Source of the DNA: Undaria pinnatifida
Taxonomy: Eukaryota; Sar; Phaeophyceae; Laminariales; Alariaceae
Direction of reading: 5' to 3'
DNA length: 64,000 bases
Assembly (NCBI GenBank): GCA_012845835.1
Contig: JABAKD010000002.1
Location: forward strand, 20,722,129 to 20,786,128
Each line of letters begins with the position of its first letter. Within the stretch, counting starts at the first letter, position 1. This document shows positions 23,580 to 35,181 of the stretch, piece by piece. A program made the position numbers and the translations under genes. The notes under the pieces are model-generated. The model saw nothing but the letters and a program-made list of their open reading frames with translations, had not been told where the DNA came from and did not search any database.

Positions 23580-26500
23580 CTACTGCCTTCGGAGCTCGTT
23601 ACCGTTCGACACGGGGCGCGGCGGAGGAGACGCCCGCTTGCTCCCCGGGACGGGTTTGTGCTCCGTTAAAATCGTAATCTCCTCCCCTCTTATCTCCAGC
23701 ACCTTTTTACACGCAACAAAAGGCCGACATCGACAACAGTGGTAGCGTCAGAGAAAAAAAGATAAAAATTTTGGGCGAAAGGGGGGGGGGGAGGGGAGGG
23801 GGCGGGGAAGAGGGGAGGAGGCGAGAGGAGCGGAGAGGAGAGGGGAGGGGAGGGGATGGTGGAGGGGAGGGGAGGGAAGGAAAGGGGGGGAGGGGAAGCC
23901 AGGGTCAGGACTGGATTGCACACGTTGGCCAGCACTCGCTGTTTGCAGCGGCCTGCGTCGCTAACCTTACAGCCCTTGAAACGGTTGACGAGACGAGCCG
24001 TCGAAATGGTAACATCGCCATAGACCTTAAGCCACGGGCAAGCCAAGGGGCGCACCACGATGTTCACGAGGAAAACGCTCGTTCAATGTCACCGACTCGC
24101 CTACCAGCCAGGCCCTTAGCCAAACAAACGCTTGGGCCAATCACTACCACCCGACCGGCACGGAAAATTCTCAGCAAGAAAGATGTGACGAGGAGTTAGT
24201 GTTGACTATCAACAAAACTTTTCGAAGCTGGCCCAAGTCGTAAAACACTACAGAAACGCCTGCTGCGTCCCTCGTCAAAAGCTAACCGACTCAGCCCTCT
24301 GCCTCACACCTCAGGGCGTCCTCCTATCATCGCCGTCATGCCCGTGTCGACGCGCCAGACCTGCCCATCCGCCGCCGAGTTGATCCCAGCTCGCTGCGGC
24401 GTGTGCCCCACGATCATTCGCTTCGCGCCGGTCAGACGCAACGTCTTTATACAGTAGAAAAAACGGGAGCAAGAACGGTATGGGGAACGGTGCGGGGAAC
24501 GGTACGCCGAATGGTACACCAAGCGATACGTCGAAGCGTGGCGAGCAAAAAGAACAACGGGATGCGAGGGAGATAGGGATGTGCGAAGAGGCGATCGGCC
24601 GTGGGACGATGGGACAACGCAAGACGGGATGGAGCGGGACATGGCAGGACGAGCGGAACAGGACAGAACGGGGCAGTACAGGACGGGGCAGTACAGGACG
24701 GGGCAGAATGGGACACGACGGGACGAGACGGCATTGGACGGGTAAGAACGCGAAGGAGCGCATGATTGACGGGTTTTCTCGCAAAAAAAAACGTGAAAGA
24801 GGGGGGGGGGGGGGGGAGGCAGTATGCGGGGAAGTGCGCTGGTCGTGACAACGGCGGCGGTTCTCTTGCCGGCGATTGCAGAGCTAGGCGATTTCAGAGC
24901 TGGGCGCCTTCAGAGCGAGGACAGCGTGAAGTCGCACTACCCTCAGAACGCGTTTCTGACCAACAAAAGGAGAATATTTTGGTACGCGCAATGGGTCGCG
25001 ACATAGCGCGTGTCCGCGACGCGCCGAAATCACAGGCGGCACCAAGAGCAATTTGAACAGCTGCGATGGCTGCAGTACCCAAAGCATCAAATAAGCCCCG
25101 TCCCACTTTAGAATGCCCCGACGAAACGAAGGAGCCGTACCTGCCACGCACTACGCCTGCGACAGGTCTTCCAGGTAAAATTCTGAAAGACACACAAGAA
25201 ACGACGAAAACAGCACGTTGCAAATTCAACGGCGAAGACGTCGCCCACTCTTGGACCGTATAACCTTGACACGAGAGCACAACGTAGACGAGATACACGT
25301 CCGATAACCCAGAGAAACCACAGAGCCATGGCCCGTCGCACCCTCCGACCGCACCTCCTCCAGCTTTGCTCTTGCGGCCTGGTCGATGTCGCGACAGTCG
25401 GGGTCCGAGTACACCCTCGTCCACACCGGCCCCTCGGGTTCCAATAGCTCCTCCGGGGGCGGCCTGTTGCCCAGCAGCCACGAGCACGCCCCTGAGTTGA
25501 GCTTTCTCATCATCATATCGGCGTCTGCTACCTCAATCTGTCCCTCCTTCCCCCCCGCCCCAACGCCCGCCGCCGCCGTGGCTACCGCTCCTCTGCGAAC
25601 GTGTTCCGGCAGAAGCCCCGCGTGTACGAACAGATTGTCGCCTACCTGAGAAAACGAGGGAGGGGGGGGGGAGTGGAGCGCGCGCGCGGGGAGGGAAACG
25701 TGTTTCCATTTTATGTGCTGCCAGCGAAAAAAAAGGAAACAACATATGGTTATGACCCGCGTCGGGTCCTGTCCCCCCCTCTCCCCCCCGCCACCTACAC
25801 CCCACCCCCCCCCGCCACGTCGCGCACCTACCTTCATACAGACGGCGTGGGCGGCCATTAATCTAGCCACGGGCCCCCCCGGCCGCATCGCGACCAGCCT
25901 ACATCGCGCCCACTCGGGAAACCCGTCCAGCTCGCTCCAATCCCCGCCCAGGAGGGTGTCCAGCTCAGGTCGGAGGTCCAGGAATGGGAGGAAGGCCTTG
26001 CGTGTGGCCATTGAGTGGTCACCCAGAGCGTTTATCACCTACAATAAACACGTCGCACGAATTTCGTGCGTGTATGTGCGCGAGTTGTCACACTGTCACC
26101 GCCTAGAAATGCCACAAGCAGTGCGGGTATACGCGTGTGTTCGTGTTGGGCGCGAGTACGTGCTCATGATTTAGCTTCCCTGTGAGTTTTCGCCTGATAG
26201 AAGTAGTATAAGCTTCCATGAAGAAAGCACTTATTCCACGGAAGCTCCCATCGAAGCCATTTACAACCCATGGAACTGTTTGTGGGTGTGTTTTCTTGTG
26301 TGCACGCGGGAGTGTATAAACTTCGAACTAGAATATGCTTGTTGTAGGCCTGTTGTAGGCCTGTGTGTATGCGGGGGCATATTACGCATGTGTGTTCGCG
26401 GTTCGTGCACATAAGCGTGTATGTATGCATATACCAGGTATGCATGTAAGGGCGTGCTTATGTGCGGGCGTGTCTACGTGTGTGCCTGTGTGACGTCGTG

Positions 26501-29500
26501 TCCTGAGACTGCCAAGCACCGACGAGGTGTCCGCGAGCCCCCCGTCTCCCCCTCCCCCCCGTCCCCCCCATCTGTCCCGCCCTCCTCACCTCGTGATTCC
26601 CCATAATGCTGTAGACCGCTCCGTTTGCGCGGCCAGCGTCTCTAGCCAACCTATACACCCACTCCTGGATGGGCAAGTCGTTGTCTCCCCGGTCGAAGAT
26701 GTCTCCCACCTGTACAGACACAAAAGAAAAATAACGAAATCGTTACAACAAATCCGCAGAATCAGACGGGCGTTTATATAAAACGAAAAAGACAACCTAG
26801 GCTGTGAGATCGAGCACTTCGACGAATATAATACATTTTCATGAAGGACATAGCATAGGCAACTAATCGGAACCAGGTTTGGTACACACACAAAGCGAGA
26901 AAGACGAATATAGCTTGTCGTAAATAAAGTTTGTTTTTTGCGCGCGGTGGTTAAACACACTATAATGTGTTGGCGAGCGTGAGGTCCGTGACTGTACCAG
27001 CCCACCAAACGCGCTTACTGCTTTCATAAATACTTACAGACTGCCCAGTGAGTTGCGTTCACAACGTGCATGCTATCCTTAGGGCTATGAATAGAGCCGG
27101 AAGCTGTGCTGCTGCGTTAGCCAAGTCAGGGGCCGGCCAATTCGCTGCCAAACGTAACAGGACACCCCACTTTCGATTCCTCCGCAAAGAGCCGGGAACA
27201 GCTGCTGGTGTGCCGCCCGATTGACAAAAGGCAAGGGAGGCATTGGTGCGCAACAGGAGATCCCGCTTGCCATCCCTTCGCATGCCACCGGCAACGGTCT
27301 GCCCCCTTTCGCAAACGGTTTGAGACGCCTTAGCAGGTGGCAAAAGGCACCGGGCGCCTGCGGGCATGGACTGATAAACGTTAAGAAACTAACACGAACT
27401 GCGATTCGAGACGCTTCCGCACCCAAAATAAGGAAACATCAACACAACGCCAACACCACTAACACCAACACCACACCAGCACCAACAACACCAACACCAA
27501 CGCCAACACCAAAATCAATATCAATACCAACACTGCCAAAAACAACATCACCAGCACCACCAACATTAGCACGAACACTGCAAACACCCACGAAAACATA
27601 TTTTATTATACAGCAACAAACAACAACAATATTCGCGAGCCTCGTCACCATTAATAATTCACTAGCGGTCTAAAAAACGAGGGCGCTACGCTATACTCCG
27701 TCCGCACCTGCACCACCACCGTCTCCCCGCCTGCCCATTTATCGTTCTCGTCGACCAGGTCCGCCATCCGCAAGCAGCTCCTGAATGCGTCTGCGGACGG
27801 GGGCGGGGGTCGAAGGACCACCAAAACAACGAGGGCGGCGCATAGGAGGGCAGGGCCGCACTCAGTCGCAAGTCATGATTCCGTAGCCCTCGTGCTACCG
27901 TACAGGCACCAGGTACCGTACAGCAGACATCACATCGAACGAAACGAAATTCAGACGCTCCAACTGCCGCGCCATTCACTCTAGCCTCTGGCAGCACGGC
28001 GTGGGCACACGCCCATCTCTCGCCCCTTTTACTGCGGCAGGTTTTTCACTCCGCATATGTACGGACCACCCGCAAGAACGACCCGCCGATCCGACCGGTC
28101 CACCTCCAGCCGAGTTGGCGGAGCTGAGGGGGGAGGCCGGGGTCGCCACCACGGAAGCTTCTTTAGAACCGTACCCAACGTGTTGGGAACAACCTACCTG
28201 GAATTTGGGCAGGATTATTTTGTTGGTTCTACAATGATTAATATTCGCCGTCATGTTCCCGCTGCAATATCAACCCCAAGTCTTCCAACTTCAAAAGTGT
28301 TTTGCCCCCCACGACATAACGCGGGCGAAGTTGCACAAGGGTCATAAGTCGATGGTGGCGTGGGGGGGTTAAATTCGCTCCGTCCGCTGCGGAGTTACCG
28401 TGTAACAAACCCTAACACCCCTCGGGCGATTTTCTTGAGGTGATTTTCTCGACGAAAAGGAGAGTACACGCGCCGAGCGATGCGTCTATGGGAAGATCTA
28501 TCTCGACGAGGCCTGAACACATAAACCCCTTTTGCTGTGTGTGCCCCCCCCTTATTTTGAAGAAAATGTCGGCTGTAAAATTCGTCCCCGGGGACGCGTT
28601 ATGTTGCGTGTTACACGGCATGGCCTTTCTGGTGACACCGCCATGCCAAACGCTAGAAGTAGCTACCCTCGTGTCAGATATGCTTGAAACCAAGCGTGCA
28701 TGGACGGCTGTCTTAAGCTTAGTCCCAAAAAATAACTACTACGTAGCGCTTGTTACTTCCCTTTTACTCCCCACGAACAAGCGGGGAAAACGGCTCCCGC
28801 CGTGCCGCCCAGTAACGAGTGCCCAATGTTGCGATTCCTGTTATCATAAGCACTGCTGCACGAAGCTTACATTGATACTGCTGTACAACAAACTGCGGCG
28901 ACGTATTCATACCGTGTGGCATTACACGACTGGTACTGCTGTTGCCCAACGTATGTGTATCGCTGGACGTTGCCATCGCCAGTCGACTTGCGATACCACG
29001 AGCACACACAGCGACGTCTTCATTGTTGCACCAGTACCTATCTGTACCTGTGCGCACAGCAGAGTGGTCTGTGCTCTGTACGCTTGTGCAGCGTCGTACA
29101 ACGAAACGAACGGACGGCAATCAGCATAACATCTGCACCACCGCATATAAGTAGTAAAAAGACGAAATATATGAAGTTGTCTACCTAATAGCTAAACTAC
29201 CTGTACAGATGTGTGTAGTGAAGGGGTCGCGCGGCGAACGCAATCGTAGCCACAGGCCACAGGTTTCTCCACGGTACCGTACCCTGTACGTACTACGATT
29301 TGCTGCGTATCAAATCTGCACACTATGACAGAGTATTCATGATATGCCATTCTTCCTGTATGCCGGTGTCGGTGGGCGACGTACGAGGAGTACGAGTACT
29401 CGTTACGTACTTGTGCCGCAAGAGTTGCACGTTACGAGCAGTATGAGTACTCGTCACGTACTTGTGCCGCAAGAGTTGCACGTACAGAAAACAGAATCTC

Positions 29501-29789
29501 CACACGCACCTATATCCCCATGCACGTCTCCGATCACCACCAGCCTATCGGGCGCAGGCACTACCGTTCTATATGGCCGCAGCTCCGCTCCAGCATCTAG
29601 TCTCTTCCCGGAATCAAGACCCTGTCCCGAGCTGCTAGCTAGCGTCCGATGAAGACCGGTTGCAGGTATACGTTTGTGAAGGCTAGATAGCGCGTGCTGC
29701 TGGTGAGAAGCGGCGAGCCTGGATGGCGCCAACAGGACGTGCACTGGATGAAAGCACAGACGAGCGGCCGCACGCAACAGGACTACCAT
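23580..29789 (-). CDS. Shewanella-like protein phosphatase (PPP-type metallophosphatase), seven exons
   Basis: Exons on the minus strand: 29789-29510, 27790-27708, 26709-26590, 26038-25832, 25645-25355, 24444-24310 and 23702-23580. The total is 1239 nt, exactly 413 codons, so 412 residues. All borders are GT-AG, with phases 1, 0, 0, 0, 0, 0. The metal-binding and catalytic motifs of the PPP fold appear in order: GDVHGD split across exons 1 and 2, GDIFDRGDND, GNHE ending exon 3, FVHAG in exon 5 and VGHTPQ in exon 6. The terminal sequence GMTAMIGGRPE|VLEI matches the usual C-terminus of SLP enzymes. The first 55 or so residues are rich in Arg, Ala, Leu and Ser and lack acidic residues, which fits a mitochondrial or plastid transit peptide. 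A conserved GPVWTRVYS stretch lies in exon 5. The family dephosphorylates Ser/Thr or Tyr residues; the substrate cannot be read from sequence. Confidence 0.9.
23779..23899 (+). repeat. G-rich purine tract in the last phosphatase intron
   Basis: Repeated GGGGAGGGGAGG-type runs with very few pyrimidines lie 75 or more bases upstream of the final acceptor at 23703, so on the transcribed strand it is a long C/T tract. It could form G-quadruplexes, which is an inference. Confidence 0.7.
24480..24745. repeat. Degenerate GGAACGG and GGACG/GGACA minisatellite
   Basis: The first part repeats GGGGAACGGT-like decamers. The second part repeats GGGACG/GGACA pentamers, including two adjacent copies of AGTACAGGACGGGGC. 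It lies in the fifth intron of the phosphatase gene. Confidence 0.75.
27437..27600. repeat. AAC/ACC-rich simple repeat
   Basis: Runs of CCAACACCAA-like units with interruptions lie in the second intron of the phosphatase gene. The Thr/Pro-rich open frame through it is a repeat artefact. Confidence 0.75.
28488..29129 (+). CDS. Unrecognised open frame nested antisense in a phosphatase intron
   Basis: A frame open from 28440 to 29129 has its first ATG at 28488, giving 213 residues. It lies wholly inside the 1719-base first intron of the phosphatase gene, on the opposite strand. The product is Cys-rich, with no motif I recognise and no clear signal peptide. The frame is longer than most chance frames in DNA of this composition, but the codon use shows no obvious bias. 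It may be chance or a retroelement remnant. Confidence 0.15.
   Translation: MGRSISTRPEHINPFCCVCPPLILKKMSAVKFVPGDALCCVLHGMAFLVTPPCQTLEVATLVSDMLETKRAWTAVLSLVPKNNYYVALVTSLLLPTNKRGKRLPPCRPVTSAQCCDSCYHKHCCTKLTLILLYNKLRRRIHTVWHYTTGTAVAQRMCIAGRCHRQSTCDTTSTHSDVFIVAPVPICTCAHSRVVCALYACAASYNETNGRQSA
29388..29493. repeat. Tandem repeat, two 51-base units, beside a splice donor
   Basis: CGTACTTGTGCCGCAAGAGT occurs at 29406 and 29457. Each copy is preceded by GAGTACTCGT. The array begins about 15 bases inside the first phosphatase intron (donor at 29508-29509). Confidence 0.85.
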
Positions 29790-30039
29790 GGCAGGCGCTT
29801 ACAAATCTGTTCGCTGAGGATGACAGCTCCTAGAAAACGACAGGTCGAGCTGTATCGGCTGTGACGCTGTAGTCTATCTAGCAGAGGAAGTCGTCTCGTC
29901 ATCTTCTAGATTCTGATGAAGGGGTTTCGTTAATATTGTCTGTTTTTTTAAAGAGGAAACTGGGGACAACAACGAAAAACAATCGAAAAGCGCGAAATAA
30001 ATCCAAAAAATGAAATTATACGTGCCCGAGTTCGCTGCA

Positions 30040-30210
30040 CAAACAGGATGACCGGTACCACGGTCAATGGATCGAGGTATTGAACTATAAACGCTGGTAC
30101 GGATGTAAAGTCCGGATGTAAAGTCTTCGCTGGACAAACAGGATGACCGGTATACGGTCAATGGATCGAGGTATTGACCTATAAACGCTGGTACGGATGT
30201 AAAGTCTTTT
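30040..30210. repeat. Tandem repeat, period 95 bases
   Basis: CAAACAGGATGACCGGTA begins at 30040 and 30135 and continues through TCAATGGATCGAGGTATTGA and AACGCTGGTACGGATGTAAA in both units. The first unit also has an internal repeat of CGGATGTAAAGTC. Confidence 0.85.
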
Positions 30211-30229
30211 CGATGATGCTTGCCGCTAC

Positions 30230-30910
30230 CTGATCGATCAGATCGATGTCTCCGTTTCCGAAGCGCCCAAAGAGTTCCACCCCGAGGACGACGAGGGCGG
30301 CGAGTTTATACCTACGATTAATATAGCTGCGCTCGGCGAAGGACACCCACCCTCCTATTAATAGAGGCCCTGTTGTCCCGGACGAGCGAATATAGCTGCG
30401 CCTGCTCGTCTCAGAAGAAGAGTGGAAGCAACGCTAAAAGATGATCCGTCTCGGTTAACGCTTTCCCCGCTTGTGGATCTAGATTCTGCACATACATCGT
30501 ATGTATGTGACGAGCAAGTGATGGGACCGGACTTGTCTTTGCCCGCATGCCAATAGGGAGACAACCGCGCGATGCAGAGAATTAGAAACTCTGCGTGATC
30601 CGCACGATCCTCCAACCACAAGTAAGTGCAAGCGCCGTGTGGGGTCTGTGATGGGCTCATACTACGTGGAGAACAGCCAGAGTTTCGCTTTCTTCGGTTG
30701 GCTCATTCACAGAAGATAGATGCGCCACAGAAAGCGCAGAGGGTCCAGCCGACAGGGGAGACGATCGGTTCGGGGTGGTACAGAGCCGCCATGTCGGAGA
30801 ACAACCTACCTTACGACTGTTCACGGAAATGTTGCCGAGGATCCACATAGGTCCTGCGGCACGGTCGTGCTACCGCTTGGGGCGCCCATCAACAGCGATA
30901 CGATTGATAG
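30230..30910 (-). pseudogene. Fragment of the decayed membrane-protein gene family, copy E
   Basis: Read on the minus strand, 30900-30840 gives LLMGAPSGSTTVPQDLCGSS. This aligns with LLMGDPSGSAVVLQSLSGSS on the + strand near 43370. The following noncoding block (CCACCCCGAACCGATCGTCT and the CTTTCTGTGG block) also matches 43480-43540. Stops and frame breaks interrupt it. Confidence 0.6.
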
Positions 30911-31539
30911 CTGAAAATAGCCAGTGACATTGTTGTTTTGGGATTTTCAGTAGACTAGACTACTACTAGTCTATAGACTATGTATATGAAAAATATGATT
31001 TCGTTTTTTCCGGCTTGCTGCTCTCCGGCGGCCGACTGTTTCTTCTCGCACTTTCGGCCGCGGGGCAAGCTAGCCTGCCATGCGTACGTTATGAAGCATG
31101 TCTGGATCTCGGCCGAGCTCCGTGGCGGCGCTCGGCGCATGAAACGTCGCTTAGCAGGCTCTATCAGGCAAGGGACTGCGTTCCGCCTCCCTGAGACGAG
31201 CAGGTCATTTGCAACACCCCAAATTGCTTTTCAAGTTTTTGTGGGTACAAGTCCCTATTCTCTAGATTGTATCGCCTCCTTATCACTATAATCCTTCAAG
31301 ATCATCCTGGCTCCTCGAGACAGACTCTGTGAGGTGTTTCCTCATCGTTGACCCTCGAGCGTGCGGTTGCGCACATAACCCACCTCGGTGTGTCTCCACA
31401 CCTCCATCAGAGAAAGAGAAAACCTGCGAAGGGGCTACAGTTCCACAATTGACGTCGTCGGCAGGACAAGAGAAAACCTGCGATGGGACTAACTAGACGA
31501 TAGTTCCACATTTTGATATTTTGAAAAACTTTTATATTT

Positions 31540-31690
31540 TTTTTTTATTATATTATTATAAAAATTAAAATGCACTCCTGGACAAGCTGTGAGATCGAAT
31601 ATTTTGTCAAAACTCATATTTGCAAGCTGTGTGTGTGATACTCCGATCGCGCGTATTACGGGTTGTGTGTCCTCATTAAGGATATAGTCT
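31540..31690 (-). repeat. Poly-C element end, inverted partial copy
   Basis: The reverse complement carries the CCTTAATGAGGACACACA block, GCGCGATCGGAGTATCACAC and the ATCTCACAGCTTG end block of copies at 15.9-16.07 and 41.15-41.27 kb, ending in an A/T-rich tail. Confidence 0.75.
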
Positions 31691-31762
31691 ATACAAGGGC
31701 TCCGCTCCGCGGGCGGCTGACGCCGCCCGCTACGCTCGCGCGAGGCAAGGAAGAATGCAACT

Positions 31763-32432
31763 AAAAACGTATGTAAAGGGGGCAGAAAGAAGAGACCCAT
31801 GATTTGGTGCGAACAGCGATTTGATAATGCCAAGAGCTGCTTGTGCAAAGCAAATTGCCCTGTTGTGCTCAGCTGTGCTGTGTGCTTTTGTTACCGGTGT
31901 CTGATTGGCAGTATGGGGGTAATTTGCGTGGGGGAAAAAACAGGGGGCCGTAAAAGATCAAATACATGTAGAAAAAGAAAAAAGAGGAAAAAAAGTAGTA
32001 CTCCGTACATAACACGCATTATACCCGGTACTGCTCTATTTTCGAAAGAAAGCACAGCGCGCAGCGACACAGCACCGCAGCGAAGGGCACGGCACCGCAA
32101 AAACGTATGTAAAGGGGGCAGAAAGAAGAGACCCATGATTCGGTGCGAACAGCGATTTGATAATGCCAAGAGTTGCTTGTGCAAAGCAAATTGCCCTGTT
32201 GTGCTCAGCTGTGCTGTGTGCTTTTGTTACCGGTGTCTGATTGGCAGTATGGGGGTAATTTGCGTGGGGGAAAAAACAGGGGGCCGTAAAATATCAAATA
32301 TATGAAAAAAAGAAAAAAGAGGAAAAGTAGTACTCCGTACACAACACGCATTATACCCGGTACTGCTCTATTTTCGAAAGAAAGCACAGCGCGCAGCGAC
32401 ACAGCACCGCAGCGAAGGGCACGGCACCGCAC
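31763..32432. repeat. 336-base tandem duplication, two units
   Basis: AAACGTATGTAAAGGGGGCA starts at 31765 and 32101, and nearly every base repeats (for example CAGCGATTTGATAATGCCAA, TTGTTACCGGTGTCTGATTG, TTATACCCGGTACTGCTCTA). Small differences and a few-base deletion near 32320 separate the units. Because 336 is a multiple of 3, an open frame (31799-32305) runs through the junction, but it shows no known motif. Confidence 0.92.
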
Positions 32433-32789
32433 CGCACGGCTCCGCACGGCGCTACGCTGCGCTGCTGGGCTATATATAGCCGGACTGATCTGAGCTGGGC
32501 GTGCATGTGACCCAACAGCGTACGGTATCTGATGGTATGTACAAACCTGGTGGTGTAATAGTACCGGTATGTACTAATGGCGTTTCGTATTTCGAACGAA
32601 GCTGGAAAGCACAGAAAAGCTGGAAAGGTTCCGCAAGTAAAATGGAAGTTGGAGCTCTGAGGGGCCAGGGATGGGCAATCCCTGAGAAAGACAAAATTAA
32701 GTAAGTCTATAGGTCGGCGACTCAAATAGAAAAATTTTTTGTCCTTCGTTGTTTTGTTCGTCAAAAAATGGCCCGCAACTCAACTAACC

Positions 32790-32915
32790 TCAGCAGCAGC
32801 ACAGCAGCAGTAGTAAAAGTAGCAACCGCCCGGACTAAACTAACCTCAGCGCAGCAGCAGCACAGCAGCAGCAGTAGTATGTAGCAGCAACATACAGCAG
32901 TAGTAGTAGCAGAAA
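32790..32915. repeat. CAG/TAG triplet-rich stretch with internal duplication
   Basis: AACTAACCTCAGC occurs twice (about 32780 and 32837), each time followed by runs of CAG and TAG triplets. Confidence 0.65.
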
Positions 32916-34572
32916 TAAACATGTGGATCGGATAGTGTGGGGTTTGGGGGCACGCCACCCTGGGCCGTTTCGGCCCCGGATCTAGACGTGAGTGCGTGGG
33001 CTTGGGTGCAAACAAGGATAAACCGGCCTGCGCTCTCCCGCCGCGCGGGCGGCCGCTCGTCGAGGCAGGAGCGAAAGCGTCTGTGGACGTGGTTGACCCG
33101 GTGTGTTCATTTTTCTCTTGGGAGGAAACTAGACGTGACCGAATGTAAGGACCGTTTTTGCTTGAACAAAAAGACATATCCCGGTATTATATTTCCGGAC
33201 AGAGCGGATGCCAGCAGGAGAAGGCTGGGAGGTAGAGGCCGGGGGCAGCCGAGTGTTGGAACGAGCGCCACAGGGCACGGCTTGATCTCCGCGCGGGAGA
33301 CGGGGCTCGCAGGGACATAGAGCGGGGAAAGCTTGTAAGATGGCGCCGAGCGCGGCGAGCGTGGCAGGCATCGCGAGCGCAGCATGCACGCGAGTCTCGA
33401 CCAGGCCAAGACTTAGTACAGTATTGTTTTTTGGGCAGCGTGGAACCATGGGTAGGGTTCAAGGATATATAACTCCTTTTTAGCGATAGCCAAACTCAGG
33501 TATATACACGGTGCTGCTGTGGCCAAAATCGGGTACAGTTCTACTTCAGCGTTCGCCACGCGCCCAGGACTCCATCTGATTGGCTGGGTGGATCGGTTCT
33601 GTAGGTCTGTTGATTTTATTGTACACGCATGTCATACACATAAATTTCTGACCACATGCATCAAGTAGTGGCGGGTTCAGGCGGGAACACTATCGATCTA
33701 GCTCTCTTTCTTTCTACGGGGATAAATTAAAAGAGGAATAATACATCAAGCAAGGTTAGAATCTCCCCAAACACAGTACCAAAGCGTTGAACACTATCTC
33801 CATTTCGTGGAAAATCCTACCACGTGCGCCACACATACCGAAATTGTTGCCGCCAACCAATTAATTATTATTATTGTACAACATCCAAGAGCGACTGACA
33901 TTGATTGATTGGCTGGTCAGTCCTATCCATTACCACCAAGTAAGTGCAAACACATGTATGTGACGTACTACATAGCAACGAGCACTAATCCACGTACGGT
34001 ATACAGCATCCCCTGACCACTAATAAATCGTTTGCGCGTACATCAGTTAGTTGTACAACGTGCACCCACCGTTATCACAGACGCGTGCTACGATAGAGGT
34101 GCAGCCCTTTCTTGCTGAGATTTCCTCGATCTGGGAGCTAACGACCTCTCCAAAACTGATTTGGACAAGAAAAAAACTGCTACCGAATGAAAAATTCCAT
34201 GGCCTAGGTGCAAAACTAGAATTAATTATGAAAAAAAACCGGCCTATATCCGACGATTTTGGGTTAAGGAGTGCCGCCATTCAGAAAAAAAGAGCCAAAA
34301 AGTGATACCTCTATCGTAGCATGCGTCCACACTCTTCCCCACTGAGTACTACTCTTTCTTTTGAGCAATGCACTAGCTCATGCCACACGTTTCCTCTAAG
34401 AAGAGCAGTGGAGTTTACCTACCTGGTATGTGTGAGTACTCGTACACCATTATTAGTCTATAGATAGGTGGGAAAATATTTGTACGTGTGTTACCGGTGT
34501 CTCCATTTTCGCCTTGCGACGCCCCCGGGATTTCACGTTACCCGCATCCCGAAGGGGAACCTTGTAACATAT

Positions 34573-34758
34573 AGTTACTTATCAGTTTCGTGCCGGTTCG
34601 GGCTATTGGCCTATTGTGGGACACCTAGTACTTGGCTGGCATTCTTGATGGTAGACTGGGAGCTCTTCTCGACACGGACTCACTTCTCGACTTGCCTGTA
34701 CCCTGTTGGGAAACGTAATACAATGGCTTGAAACCTACCTCGCTTGGAGCCAACGAAC
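34573..34758 (+). repeat. Direct repeat, left copy (partner at 42610-42796)
   Basis: The copy begins AGTTACTTATCAGTTTCGTG and ends TTGGAGCCAACGAAC. It is about 90 percent identical to 42610-42796 by eye and in the same orientation. The frame that reads LLAYCGT, STWLAFLMVD and ELFSTR is kept in both copies, ending at a stop after RNTM plus one residue. Confidence 0.85.
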
Positions 34759-35181
34759 ACTCTAGAGGAAACCGATTCGGGAAAGCCTCATGGGGGATCT
34801 ACGGGTCAGCAGTGTTGGAATAGGGACATGCTCTCGAAGAAGCTGAAAGAACGACAGCGCAAGCGATCGGAGGTAGTATGGCAAATTTCACAGGGAGCGT
34901 GGTGGGAATGGGTCGTGTTTGTGGAGCCAGCCTTTTTGGATACCAGCGGAGACGAGCAGCATTTATTTTCGCAAGTAGGAGTCCGGTGGGGAGAAGGAGA
35001 GAGCCACCGTTGGTATGGCAGGGAGAGAGGCTGTACCGCCATCGTCGGCATTCTTCGATGGTGGAAGAGGAAGCAGGGAGGGAAGCTTGATAGGCGAGTT
35101 GCCTTCTGGCCCAGATATTATGTTGTGGTGGAGACGTCGTTGTCAGGGAGCCGCCACTGCTGCTGTAGACTACAGCAGTAG
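34744..35181 (+). CDS. Unrecognised 145-codon open frame
   Basis: The frame starts inside the end of the direct repeat and stops at 35181 (TAG). The product is rich in Trp, Arg, Glu and Gly (KKLKERQRKRSEVVWQISQ; GAWWEWVVFVEPAF) and ends in a Cys-rich CAG-repeat segment. No family is recognised and no exon partner was found. A chance frame or a transposon remnant is as likely as a gene. Confidence 0.15.
   Translation: MEPTNTLEETDSGKPHGGSTGQQCWNRDMLSKKLKERQRKRSEVVWQISQGAWWEWVVFVEPAFLDTSGDEQHLFSQVGVRWGEGESHRWYGRERGCTAIVGILRWWKRKQGGKLDRRVAFWPRYYVVVETSLSGSRHCCCRLQQ

Noticed and set aside
24303..24312. TGA at the end of the sixth phosphatase exon as the true stop
   Set aside because: GAG|GTGTGA is read as a donor instead, because the exon at 23702-23580 restores the family's VLEI ending in phase.
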